Source: Paracoccaceae bacterium (GTDB lineage Bacteria; Pseudomonadota; Alphaproteobacteria; Rhodobacterales; Rhodobacteraceae). From it: a stretch of 64,000 bases of DNA. The position numbers were made by a program, and so were the translations under genes. Each line of letters starts with the position of its first letter. The first letter of the stretch is position 1. Shown here piece after piece: positions 10,945-19,624 of this stretch. Location: NCBI GenBank assembly GCA_014239455.1, contig JAAZYV010000018.1, forward strand, positions 1 through 64,000, read 5' to 3'. The notes under the pieces are model-generated. The model searched no databases. It worked only from the letters and a program-made list of their open reading frames with translations, and was not told where the DNA came from.

Positions 10945-13728
10945 TTATAGTTCATTAAGTATAGGTCTCAGTAGTTTTAATGGATGATCTCTTAAGGTTA
11001 GTCCAAATGTTTGTAAATCTTTATTGACTTGCTTACCTGATAATATATCTGGGAGTTTGGTTGCTTTACTTAATTTTTTGTGTTTATCAATTAATGGCAT
11101 TTTCTTATTAGAGTTAAGCGCATATATTTCCCATAAAGCTTGATACCGGTTTATATTCATGCATGCAAAACAGTCAGCTTCGGCTAAAAGCACCATGGTT
11201 TTGTAGTGCACATTCATTTTACTCCAAAATTTTTTAATTGTTTGGTAATTCTTTCCCCCTTTTTTTTCGATTATTATCGCATCTTTTCTTAATAATCCTT
11301 TTATAAGGCGAAAACCTAGGCGTAGCCCCAATTTTTGTGAGGATTTTTTTTCTATTTTATGATTCCAGCCACTATGATTTGCTGAAATTGGATAGATCTC
11401 CAAACTATGCTTTTTTGCATCTTGGATAATTTGGTAAGGTTTGTAAAAACCCATTGGTTGAGAGTTCAGCAATGCACATGTGAAAACTTCTGGGTAATAG
11501 GATTTTATCCATGCTGAAGCATAGACTAATAAAGCAAAGCTTGCAGCATGACTTTCTGGAAATCCATATTCTCCAAATCCTTCTATTTGAGAGAAGCAAC
11601 GTTCAGCAAATTCACTAGTGTATCCATTATCTAACATTCCTGAAATGAATCTTGCTTTAAATTTTTGGATTTCTCCTTCTTTTCTAAATTTATTAAAAGC
11701 TTTTCTTAATTGATCGGCTTCTTCAGCAGAAAAGCCTGCAGCCACTATAGCAATTTTCATAGCTTGTTCCTGGAATAGCGGAACACCTAGTGTTTTTTTC
11801 AACACTGCTCCTAGTTCATTAGGTGGTAAATTGGGTTTTTCAATTCCTTGTCTTCTTCTTAAATAAGGATGTATCATGTCTCCTTGTATTGGTCCTGGCC
11901 TAACAATTGCAATTTGGATAACCAAATCATAGAAGCATCTTGGAAGCATTCTTGGAAGAAAATTCATTTGAGCACGACTTTCAACTTGAAATATACCAAT
12001 GCTATCTGCCCTGCATAACATTTCATAAACCCTAGGTTTTTCTTTTGGGATGTTGGATAGAGAATATTGAATACCATAAGTGTCTTTAATCAAGTTAAAA
12101 GCTTTTCGAATACAGGTCAGCATGCCAAGGCCTAGAATATCAATTTTTAGTATTCCAAGTACGGCGATATCTTCCTTATCCCAGCAAATCATTGTTCTAT
12201 TTTTCATATTTGCAGCTTGAATAGGTACAAGTTCATCCAATCTTTGGTCTGTTATTACAAAGCCGCCTGTGTGTTGTCCTAAATGGCGAGGAAAGCCATA
12301 TATTTCAGTAGCCAAATTCAAAATTTGATTTATTTGAGGAGAGAAATTTTTAACCATAGGGTTTTGTTGATATTTCCCTTTAATATTTTCCAGAGAATAT
12401 TGATTAATGATTGTATTAATAAGGCCTTTTGAAAGGCCCATCGCCTTACCAACCTCACGAAGCGCTTGACGTTTTCTGTAATGAATAACGGTTGCGCAAA
12501 TCCCAGCCCGATACCGACCAAATTTTTTATAGATATACTGAATTATTTCTTCGCGCCTTTCGTGTTCAAAATCAACATCAATATCAGGAGGTTCATTTCT
12601 AGCTTCAGATATAAATCTTTCAAAAACCATAGTAACGATTTCAGGGCTTACAGAGGTGATTCCTAGAGCATAACAAACTATTGAATTTGCTGCTGAGCCA
12701 CGACCTTGGCATAAAATATTTTTGGATTTTGCAAACGATACGATATCATTGACGGTCAAAAAATAAGGAGCATAGTTTAATTTTTTTATCAGTTGCAATT
12801 CATGGTTAACTTGTGATTGAATTTTTGAGGGTATCCCTTTTGGATAGCGTAATTTCAAACCGTGTAATGTCAGGTTAGCCAGTTGTCTTTGTGGTGATTG
12901 ATTTTCTATTGCTTCACTAGGGTATTTGTACTTCAATTCGCTCAAAGAAAATTTACATGCATGGAAGATTTTTTGATTATTTTCTAGGGCTGATTGGTAT
13001 TCCTGAAAAATTTTTTCTAGTTCTAAGGGCCCTCTTAGGTGCTGTTCTCCATTCAATGTGGCTTTATTACCAAGTTCTTTTACGGCACATTTATTTCTAA
13101 GCGCACTTAGTACATCGAGTAAATTCTGACGTGATTTATCATGCATCATCGGCATACATGAGGCTACAAGTTCTAACTTGAAGGAAGATGATAGCTTGGC
13201 GATATTTTGAAATCTAATATTGTCTAAGCCATCATATTTAGGAGATAATATCATATAAGAATTTGGAAGATTTTCAGATAACTTTTGAGTGCTTCTCATC
13301 CAGCTTTTTATCATTGTATTCTCTTGAGATTCATCCGGAGGATGTATTAAAAAAAACAAACCATCCTTTAGAGAAATTACTTTTTGTAAAGAAGGATTTT
13401 TTGTGTCTTTGGGTGTAATTTCTGTTAGTATACGACACAAATTTTTCCAACCTTCAAGGGTTCTTACTAGAGTAGTAATGGAGAAGTTATCTTTTGTAAT
13501 AATCCGGGCTCCAGCAATTAATTTAAGCGATAAAGATTGATCTTTGGGAAAGTTACTAATAGCAGAGTACGCTCTTACCAAACCGGCCACTGAATTTTCA
13601 TCAGTTATTGCTAAACCATTAAGGTTCAATTTTATAGCTTTTGTTATGTATTCCTCTGGGTGACTTCCACCTTTTAAAAAACTGAAGTTTGACATAGCTC
13701 CAAGCTCTGCCAGAAATTTTTTGTTCAT
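10945..13728 (-). CDS. dnaE2: Error-prone DNA polymerase DnaE2/ImuC, lacking the C-terminal OB domain
   Basis: C-family polymerase alpha subunit of the SOS mutasome. The PHP domain opens with NFSFLKGGSHPEEY, and AITDENSVAG follows, as in DnaE2 rather than DnaE1. The palm shows PDIDVDFEHERREE around residue 380 and KIDILGLGML around 525, which supply the three catalytic aspartates. QGRGSAANSIVCY and GFPESHAASFALLVY are also typical. I start it at ATG 13728, parallel to imuB; the frame extends to TTG 13749. It ends at LTLRDHPLKLLRPILNEL, where DnaE2 proteins usually continue for over 100 residues through an OB-fold. The protein is about 927 aa against roughly 1050-1100. Confidence 0.9.
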   Translation of the reverse strand: MNKKFLAELGAMSNFSFLKGGSHPEEYITKAIKLNLNGLAITDENSVAGLVRAYSAISNFPKDQSLSLKLIAGARIITKDNFSITTLVRTLEGWKNLCRILTEITPKDTKNPSLQKVISLKDGLFFLIHPPDESQENTMIKSWMRSTQKLSENLPNSYMILSPKYDGLDNIRFQNIAKLSSSFKLELVASCMPMMHDKSRQNLLDVLSALRNKCAVKELGNKATLNGEQHLRGPLELEKIFQEYQSALENNQKIFHACKFSLSELKYKYPSEAIENQSPQRQLANLTLHGLKLRYPKGIPSKIQSQVNHELQLIKKLNYAPYFLTVNDIVSFAKSKNILCQGRGSAANSIVCYALGITSVSPEIVTMVFERFISEARNEPPDIDVDFEHERREEIIQYIYKKFGRYRAGICATVIHYRKRQALREVGKAMGLSKGLINTIINQYSLENIKGKYQQNPMVKNFSPQINQILNLATEIYGFPRHLGQHTGGFVITDQRLDELVPIQAANMKNRTMICWDKEDIAVLGILKIDILGLGMLTCIRKAFNLIKDTYGIQYSLSNIPKEKPRVYEMLCRADSIGIFQVESRAQMNFLPRMLPRCFYDLVIQIAIVRPGPIQGDMIHPYLRRRQGIEKPNLPPNELGAVLKKTLGVPLFQEQAMKIAIVAAGFSAEEADQLRKAFNKFRKEGEIQKFKARFISGMLDNGYTSEFAERCFSQIEGFGEYGFPESHAASFALLVYASAWIKSYYPEVFTCALLNSQPMGFYKPYQIIQDAKKHSLEIYPISANHSGWNHKIEKKSSQKLGLRLGFRLIKGLLRKDAIIIEKKGGKNYQTIKKFWSKMNVHYKTMVLLAEADCFACMNINRYQALWEIYALNSNKKMPLIDKHKKLSKATKLPDILSGKQVNKDLQTFGLTLRDHPLKLLRPILNEL

Positions 13729-13737
13729 TATTTGTTC
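13723..13737 (-). promoter_or_regulatory. LexA (SOS) box overlapping the dnaE2 start
   Basis: The plus strand reads GTTC-N7-GTTC (GTTC at 13723-13726 and 13734-13737), the direct-repeat operator known for alphaproteobacterial LexA. It covers the ATG at 13726-13728 and lies just downstream of the predicted -10 element, where a bound repressor would block transcription. An equivalent box sits over imuB. Confidence 0.75.
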
Positions 13738-13749
13738 CAATTTACTCAA

Positions 13750-13778
13750 TTTATAATCTGTGGTCCCATATGTAACAA
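13750..13778 (-). promoter_or_regulatory. Predicted sigma70 promoter of dnaE2
   Basis: On the minus strand, TTGTTA (13778-13773) and TATAAA (13755-13750) are separated by exactly 17 bp. A start point about 7 bp downstream would fall near 13743, giving a leader of about 15 nt and placing the SOS box at roughly +6 to +20. This suggests dnaE2 can be transcribed on its own and not only from imuB. Confidence 0.5.
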
Positions 13779-13781
13779 AAA

Positions 13782-14678
13782 TTACTTTTGAAGAGGTTTT
13801 AACCTGAAAATCATATAGTGATTATATTGGAGGAATAAATCTTTGGAGCGTGTTTTCTCAAATAGCCTATTTTCTAGGCGTAGTCTTTTTCGGTTACTAA
13901 GTAATAGTTTATAGAGTATACTTAAAAATCCCAAAACTATGGGTCGGGTAATTTTTAAACTACGAATTATTCTATTTATAGAAAAACCAATGGTATTATA
14001 AAACTGTTGCTCTAATTCAATTGATGGTGCAACAGCCTTGGTTATTTCTTCCTTATTGATAATCTCAAGTTTTTGTCTCCTGATTTCAGATTCCATACTT
14101 GCCAGGGACGGTCCTCCTCCTGGTTTACGGAATATACCAGTGTGTTCTTGTGTCGATCGGAAGCAGTCTGCAATTAATATTTCTCCATTTTTGTTTAATA
14201 ATTGTGTTGCTTTTTGCAGGGCAATTTTCACTGGAATATATTGGAAACTTTCTGCATAAAGGCACAAATCGAATTTAATATTTTCCTTCGGGGTATACTC
14301 TTCAAATGTAGTAGGTTGGATCTCAGCTTTTCCCTTAGTATTTTTTTTCGCATGCTCTGCTAATATAGAACTAGGGATTACTATTGTTACCTGATGACCT
14401 AAGTCTATTAAGTACTTGGCTATCTGGCCTGAACCGCCACCAATATCCAATATTTTTAGTTTTTTATTTGGTTTTTGCTTGGGTAAATATTTGAACAAAT
14501 GCTGCGTATAGGCTTCTTGAGCCTTCCCCAAGTTTTCTAAATTTACGTCCAGTCCCTCCCAATATCCATAATGTAAATGTTCTTTACCAGTTACAAAACT
14601 AACGACTCTGAGAGCTATATCCAAGCTTACTGCTCGAGAATTTTCTTGGGATTTTTTATTCTTACGATATGCCGTCAT
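13782..14678 (-). CDS. Class I SAM-dependent methyltransferase in the mutasome cassette
   Basis: About 298 aa from ATG 14678 (the frame extends to GTG 14699). The SAM-binding site is clear: LKILDIGGGSGQIAKYL near residue 95, then a GHQVTIVIPSS strand, and DLCLYAESFQYI at the motif IV position. HYGYWEG near residue 38 resembles a group of small-molecule methyltransferases. The substrate cannot be read from the sequence. It sits 54 bp after imuB and about 50 bp before dnaE2 on the same strand, with no box of its own, so it is probably co-transcribed with imuB from the SOS-controlled promoter. Its presence there, where imuA would be expected in the cassette, is unusual. Confidence 0.8.
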   Translation of the reverse strand: MTAYRKNKKSQENSRAVSLDIALRVVSFVTGKEHLHYGYWEGLDVNLENLGKAQEAYTQHLFKYLPKQKPNKKLKILDIGGGSGQIAKYLIDLGHQVTIVIPSSILAEHAKKNTKGKAEIQPTTFEEYTPKENIKFDLCLYAESFQYIPVKIALQKATQLLNKNGEILIADCFRSTQEHTGIFRKPGGGPSLASMESEIRRQKLEIINKEEITKAVAPSIELEQQFYNTIGFSINRIIRSLKITRPIVLGFLSILYKLLLSNRKRLRLENRLFEKTRSKDLFLQYNHYMIFRLKPLQK

Positions 14679-14732
14679 ACTAACTTTAAATCCTTTCACA
14701 CCATTGCATTAAATTTTTAATAATAATATTTA

Positions 14733-16277
14733 TTAGCTGAACTGGCCTTGTATTAACCACTTATCGCTAGGAGAGTTTACTCCAAATTTTTTCTTTGAAT
14801 TGAATAACCAAAGGTGGGATCCACAAGTTGATTTAACTTGCCAATAATCACGTTCTGAATTTTCATTATCTCTTTTAGTTAACCACCAATCTGATGAAAT
14901 CCTTTCAGGACCTATTGCTTTTAAAATCTTATATTTTTGACCACCCCAATAAAATAACTTTGGTAGTTTATGATTGTTCGATTTTGGTATTTGTTTTAAC
15001 ATTATTATTGGTTGGGGTTCAAAGAGTATTTTGGGTCTTGGTTTATTCTGTATTGGCCAATTGTTTATTTGAAAATTGTGCGGTGGTAATTTAAAAATGT
15101 AACTTTTTTCAGGTACATGACTTTCTCCTGGAGAGAAAATTCTTACTGAATCTTTCCCTAATCTACTTCCTAATTTCTCAACTAATTGGGAAATATCATT
15201 ATTATCTATTTTCAAAGGAGTATTTTTTTTTTCTTTTACTGTATTAGAATCAAGTAGTTCTTTTTGCTTATAAAGTACGGGGTAAGTTTTTGGAGTTTCT
15301 ACTTTGATATTTTGTATTTCAGGTATATTTTCTTGCCCAAGGAGCTTTTCAACAAATATAGTTACTATATTTGTATGAGAATTAGTGGGTTTAGTTAAAT
15401 TTATTTTTATTATTTTTCGAAGTTTCTTTTCACTATTGAATATTATATTTATATTCTGGGCGCTCACATGTGAGCTTTTCAATTTAATACATAAGGCCAT
15501 TATCAATTTTTTGGTTAAACAGATAACTTGGTATTTACAACTTGGATACACAAAAAGATCTATTTTTACTTGAAATTTTGACTCAGTTTTTACAATTGGA
15601 AGGAGTTCGTCTTCTTTACCAGTAGCTTTATCAAAGAGACTAGGTACTTCATTATCAAACCGAAGGTACAAATCATTTTTTGGTATTTTTTCTAGCTGGG
15701 AAATGGTTTCAATTCCAACATCATTTAATTTTTTGACTGAACTATAACTAATGCGTAAAGATTTAATTGGTAGATTAAAAATTGAATCCTCAATCAAATT
15801 TCCAACCATATCTTTTTTCAGAAAATGGGATTTGGCCCATGCTGCCCCAACAGTATGTGCTACGCCAACCTGGGCTGTTATATGAGAATTTTTTAAAAAA
15901 GATTTTATTTTGTCAACGTAAGAGTCTTTAAATGTGTGAGATAGATCCAGTATTATGGTAGAATTTTTAGTTACAGATATTCTATGTGTAATACTTGATA
16001 GCCAAAATATTATTTTGTTGAGATAAAGCTTTTTTTTCTTTAATGGTAAAGCTTTTTTTACAATTAAATTTGGTTCTATTACTATAGCATCGGTTAGTTG
16101 TTTTTCTTCAATTAAATTTGACGATCCACAGTTATGGTTTACTTTAGAAATAATTTTTTGTTGTCTGCATGTTCTCAATATACAAACTGGTTTATATTTT
16201 AAATGGGGATTTTCCATCAAAATTAAGTCAATTGATAAATTAGAAAGCCAGATGGCGATGAAGTGCTTTTTGTTCAT
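14733..16277 (-). CDS. imuB: ImuB, inactive Y-family polymerase homologue of the SOS mutasome
   Basis: Adaptor of the DnaE2 mutasome that links the polymerase to the sliding clamp in characterised systems. The N terminus (HFIAIWLSNLSIDLI) and AQVGVAHTVGAAWAKS match ImuB. ILDLSHTF occupies the place where active Y-family enzymes carry their catalytic acidic pair, which fits loss of catalysis. The C terminus shows SRLGKDSV, GESHVPEKSY, IGPERISSDWW, RDYWQVKS and WLIQGQFS, all ImuB-like. I chose ATG 16277 because the stretch from GGAACAAA to ATGAACAAAAA is nearly identical to that of dnaE2; ATG 16289 is the alternative. By eye it is more AT-rich than its neighbours. Confidence 0.85.
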   Translation of the reverse strand: MNKKHFIAIWLSNLSIDLILMENPHLKYKPVCILRTCRQQKIISKVNHNCGSSNLIEEKQLTDAIVIEPNLIVKKALPLKKKKLYLNKIIFWLSSITHRISVTKNSTIILDLSHTFKDSYVDKIKSFLKNSHITAQVGVAHTVGAAWAKSHFLKKDMVGNLIEDSIFNLPIKSLRISYSSVKKLNDVGIETISQLEKIPKNDLYLRFDNEVPSLFDKATGKEDELLPIVKTESKFQVKIDLFVYPSCKYQVICLTKKLIMALCIKLKSSHVSAQNINIIFNSEKKLRKIIKINLTKPTNSHTNIVTIFVEKLLGQENIPEIQNIKVETPKTYPVLYKQKELLDSNTVKEKKNTPLKIDNNDISQLVEKLGSRLGKDSVRIFSPGESHVPEKSYIFKLPPHNFQINNWPIQNKPRPKILFEPQPIIMLKQIPKSNNHKLPKLFYWGGQKYKILKAIGPERISSDWWLTKRDNENSERDYWQVKSTCGSHLWLFNSKKKFGVNSPSDKWLIQGQFS

Positions 16278-16286
16278 GTTTTGTTC
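16272..16286 (-). promoter_or_regulatory. LexA (SOS) box overlapping the imuB start
   Basis: GTTC at 16272-16275 and 16283-16286 with seven bases between, on the plus strand. It overlaps the imuB start codon in the same register as the dnaE2 box. A TATAAA-like element on the minus strand at 16308-16303 lies 16 bp upstream and could be the -10; the -35 is poor and would fall at the end of irr. Confidence 0.75.
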
Positions 16287-16327
16287 CATTTAAGTTAAGC
16301 AGTTTATAATTAAGTATTTTAAGAAAA

Positions 16328-16747
16328 CTAATTCGTCTCTTTTAGCCTAATTATTATATCAACATTGGTAATTTCAGAATTAACAGGTGGTTCAGGTAAG
16401 TTTTTAATCTCCAAGAAGTTCCCTGGTGCATCGGTGAGCTTTCCTGTTTCTTCCCAGAAAAAATGGGAGTGGTTATCAAGTCTAGTATCGAAATAACATC
16501 GCACTCCATCCACGATTATTTTATTAATGAGTCCTGCGGTTGAAAAAGTATGGAGGGTATTATACACTGTAGCTAAAGATACAGGAATCTTTTTTTTCTT
16601 TGCTGCTTCAAATAGATCTTCTGCAGTAACGTGCTGATGGCTTTTATTTCCTACTAGAAGGTTTGCAAGTTCAACTCTTTGTTGAGTAGGTCTTAATCCA
16701 GCCTCATGAAGCCAATTGGCTATAAAAAAAGTATCTTGGGCGTTCAC
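16328..16747 (-). CDS. irr: Iron response regulator Irr (Fur family)
   Basis: 139-aa Fur-superfamily regulator. The winged helix shows LRPTQQRVELANLL and VSLATVYNTLHTFSTAGL, and the dimerisation part shows YFDTRLDNHSHFFWEETGKL and VDIIIRLKE. That pattern is that of Irr, the haem-responsive regulator of iron genes in alphaproteobacteria, rather than Fur. It is divergent from fabA-fabB-fabI, an arrangement common in the class, and it is followed 38-50 bp later by imuB on the same strand. Confidence 0.88.
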   Translation of the reverse strand: MNAQDTFFIANWLHEAGLRPTQQRVELANLLVGNKSHQHVTAEDLFEAAKKKKIPVSLATVYNTLHTFSTAGLINKIIVDGVRCYFDTRLDNHSHFFWEETGKLTDAPGNFLEIKNLPEPPVNSEITNVDIIIRLKETN

Positions 16748-16877
16748 GTTTATATACCTCTGGAAACCAAACTTTATTTTTAAGTTATATTATTAATTTT
16801 GTCTAACATCAATGTTAAATCTTATTTTAACTCCTTGATTCTAACAAAGAAACCTCATTGATTAGTAGATTTCAATT

Positions 16878-16891
16878 ATCATAATAATGAT
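16878..16891. promoter_or_regulatory. Fur/Irr-like palindrome in the irr-fabA divergent region
   Basis: A perfect inverted repeat, ATCAT-AATA-ATGAT, lies within the 226-bp region between irr and fabA. It resembles Fur-family operators in composition and symmetry. It could control irr itself or the fab operon. No second copy was seen, so the call is weak. Confidence 0.3.
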
Positions 16892-16973
16892 GGTAACTGT
16901 TGCACCTAACTTAATAACAGTGATAAGAGTGACTTGGTTGCAGGAAATAAGTTAATGAGAATTGTTTGTACAA

Positions 16974-17465
16974 ATGACTATAGGCTTTGAGGATTTGCTG
17001 AAGTGTTCACGCGGAGAAATGTTTGGCATTGGTAATCCACAGTTACCCATGCCCCCAATGCTGATGTTTGACTGTATTAAAGAAATTTCGGATGACTCTG
17101 GTTTATATGGCAAAGGTCATGTGATTGCAGAATTAAAAATTAAACCAGATTTATGGTTTTTTGATTGCCATTTTGTAGGTGATCCGGTGATGCCAGGTTG
17201 TCTAGGTCTAGATGCCTTATGGCAACTTACAGGTTTTAATTTGGGTTGGAGAGGCTTAAAAGGGCGTGGAAGAGCATTAGGAGTCGGAGAGGTTAAATTT
17301 AAAGGAATGGTTACTCCAAAAACAAAATTAGTAACTTATGAGCTAAACTTCGTTAGAATATTAGATAGAAGACTTAAACTAGGTATATCTGACGGCCAAG
17401 TTTTCGCAGATGGTGAAGAAATTTATGTCGCAAAAGGGCTAAGAGTTGGTTTATTTGAAAGTTAA
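16974..17465 (+). CDS. fabA: 3-hydroxydecanoyl-ACP dehydratase/isomerase FabA
   Basis: Introduces the cis double bond in unsaturated fatty acid synthesis. The start at ATG 16974 (163 aa) is preferred to TTG 16962 because it gives the usual N terminus before [14 protein letters not shown]. The hot-dog active site is intact: [25 protein letters not shown] contains the catalytic His and the Asp. [12 protein letters not shown] follows. It is the first gene of the fabA-fabB-fabI operon, 57 bp before fabB. Confidence 0.97.
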   Translation: MTIGFEDLLKCSRGEMFGIGNPQLPMPPMLMFDCIKEISDDSGLYGKGHVIAELKIKPDLWFFDCHFVGDPVMPGCLGLDALWQLTGFNLGWRGLKGRGRALGVGEVKFKGMVTPKTKLVTYELNFVRILDRRLKLGISDGQVFADGEEIYVAKGLRVGLFES

Positions 17466-17522
17466 GCATTTTCCCAGAAGAGAGGTCAATATTATATTTC
17501 TATTAACCAGGAGATTAAACTA

Positions 17523-18749
17523 ATGCATAGAGTAGTCATAACTGGATTGGGTATTGTTTCTTCCATAGGTAACAACGCAGATGAGGTTGTTCAATCATTA
17601 AAAAAGGGAAGTTCTGGGATCACATTTGCCGATGAGTATGAATTTTATGGTTTTAGATCACAGGTCCATGCTAAACCAAAGATAAAACTAGAGGAAGCTG
17701 TGGATAAGAGGCAATTACGTTTTATGGGCGATGGAGCGGCCTATAATTACATAGCAATGGAGCAAGCCATTAAGGATAGTGGATTGATTGAGAGTGAAGT
17801 CTCCAATGAAAGAACAGGGCTAATAATGGGTTCAGGAGGACCATCAACCAAGAATCTTTTTGCAGCACATCAAATAGTCCTTGAAAAAAGAAGCCCGAAA
17901 CGAATGGGACCTTTTATGGTAACGCGTGGTATGTCATCAACCAACTCTGCTTGTCTTGCTACACCTTTTAAAATAAAAGGAGTTAATTATTCAATTTCCT
18001 CTGCTTGCTCTACATCCGCGCATTGTATTGGTAACGGTTTGGAGCAAATACAGCTGGGTAAACAGGATATTGTTTTTGCGGGTGGGGGTGAAGAATTAGA
18101 TTGGACCTTATCTTGCCTATTTGATGCAATGGGTGCTATGTCCAGCAAATACAATGATAAACCGGAAACTGCTGCCAGAGCTTATGACAAAGATAGAGAT
18201 GGATTTGTGATTTCGGGCGGGGGAGGTGTATTGGTGCTTGAAGAATTCAATCACGCCATAGCCAGGGGTGCGAGAATATATGCTGAGATAACTGGATATG
18301 GTGCTACTTCGGATGGTCACGACATGGTAGCACCTTCTGGAGAGGGAGGTGAACGTTCAATGCGATTAGCACTATCAACTGTAAATGATCGTAAGATTTC
18401 CTACATAAATAGTCATGGAACTTCTACTCCAGCTGGGGATGTCGTCGAAGTTGAAGCAATAAGAAAAATATACGGAAGCACAAAAATACCACCAGTTTCA
18501 TCTACTAAGTCACTTACGGGCCATAGCCTTGGTGCAGCAGGAGTTCATGAGGCCATTTACTCCATACTTATGATGGAAGATGGTTTCATTGCTGCTAGTG
18601 CAAATGTTTTCAATTTGGATGAATCATTACATTCAGAAGAGATAGTCACCCAGCGTCAGGATGCGGTTAGCTTTGATACAGTTTTGTCAAATAGTTTTGG
18701 TTTTGGAGGAACGAATGCTACTTTGGCTTTAAGCAAGTTGATTGATTAA
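17523..18749 (+). CDS. fabB: 3-oxoacyl-ACP synthase I FabB
   Basis: Condensing enzyme that elongates cis-unsaturated acyl-ACP made by FabA. The Cys-His-His triad is visible: [10 protein letters not shown] near residue 163, [11 protein letters not shown] near 298, and [12 protein letters not shown] near 334. Length 408 aa is normal. An SD-like AGGAG lies before ATG 17523. Its TAA is followed within 5 bp by the fabI start. Confidence 0.97.
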   Translation: MHRVVITGLGIVSSIGNNADEVVQSLKKGSSGITFADEYEFYGFRSQVHAKPKIKLEEAVDKRQLRFMGDGAAYNYIAMEQAIKDSGLIESEVSNERTGLIMGSGGPSTKNLFAAHQIVLEKRSPKRMGPFMVTRGMSSTNSACLATPFKIKGVNYSISSACSTSAHCIGNGLEQIQLGKQDIVFAGGGEELDWTLSCLFDAMGAMSSKYNDKPETAARAYDKDRDGFVISGGGGVLVLEEFNHAIARGARIYAEITGYGATSDGHDMVAPSGEGGERSMRLALSTVNDRKISYINSHGTSTPAGDVVEVEAIRKIYGSTKIPPVSSTKSLTGHSLGAAGVHEAIYSILMMEDGFIAASANVFNLDESLHSEEIVTQRQDAVSFDTVLSNSFGFGGTNATLALSKLID

Positions 18750-18753
18750 TCAA

Positions 18754-19542
18754 ATGGCTATGACAATGCAAAACAAGTGTGGTTTAATCCTAGGAGTAGC
18801 TAATGAAAGATCTATTGCTTGGGGGATAGCAAAAGTTTTGGCAGAAGCTGGAGCAGAGATTGCATTGTCTTATCAAAACGAAAACCTGCTCAAGAGAGTT
18901 GGACCACTGGCAGAGACAATTGGTTCAAGAATCTGTATGCTTGCTGATGTACAAGATGCAAAGAGCCTAGACGAACTCTACAAGAAAATTACTGAAGAGT
19001 GGGGGAAATTAGATTTTTTGGTGCATGCACTTGCTTATGCAGACAAAGAAGAATTAACGGGAAGATTTGTCAATTCAACCCGGGATAACTTTTTGAAATC
19101 TATGGATATTTCCTGTTATAGCTTTGTAAATTTGGCTAAGAGATCTATGCCGCTAATGATTGAAGGAGGGTCTCTTCTTACTGTAACATATATGGGAGGG
19201 AAAAGGGTTACTCCTAACTACAATGTTATGGGCCCTGCCAAAGCTGCCCTTGAATCTTCTGTAAGGTACCTTGCTAATGACTTGGGCCCTGACGGTATTA
19301 GAGTTAATGCAATAAGTCCAGGGCCTATGAAAACCTTGGCAGGTGCTGCTATAGGTGGAGCAAGGCAAGTCTTTAGAAATACTGAAAAAAATGCACCTTT
19401 GGGGAGAAATGCTGATCTGGATGCTGTGGGAAATGCTGCATTATTTTTGCTAAGTGACAAAAGTTCATCGACCACTGGAGAAATAATTTATGTAGATGGG
19501 GGTTATCACGTAATGGGGTTGCCTCAGTTAGAGAACTTATAA
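18754..19542 (+). CDS. fabI: Enoyl-ACP reductase FabI
   Basis: NADH-dependent last step of each fatty acid elongation cycle. Short-chain dehydrogenase fold with GLILGVANERSIAWGIA, and the FabI-type Tyr-x6-Lys in NYNVMGPAKAALE (Tyr about 156, Lys about 163). ISPGPMKTLA and a C-terminal VDGGYHVMG are also typical. ATG 18754 is preferred; a TTG 12 bp upstream would overlap fabB. It completes the fabA-fabB-fabI operon. Confidence 0.96.
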   Translation: MAMTMQNKCGLILGVANERSIAWGIAKVLAEAGAEIALSYQNENLLKRVGPLAETIGSRICMLADVQDAKSLDELYKKITEEWGKLDFLVHALAYADKEELTGRFVNSTRDNFLKSMDISCYSFVNLAKRSMPLMIEGGSLLTVTYMGGKRVTPNYNVMGPAKAALESSVRYLANDLGPDGIRVNAISPGPMKTLAGAAIGGARQVFRNTEKNAPLGRNADLDAVGNAALFLLSDKSSSTTGEIIYVDGGYHVMGLPQLENL

Positions 19543-19624
19543 GTGCTTGCCAGACTGTTTGTATTTTTTGTATTTATTGCAGTTAAATGTAAATTTGTCT
19601 TGATTTTGCATAGGGGCAAATAAG

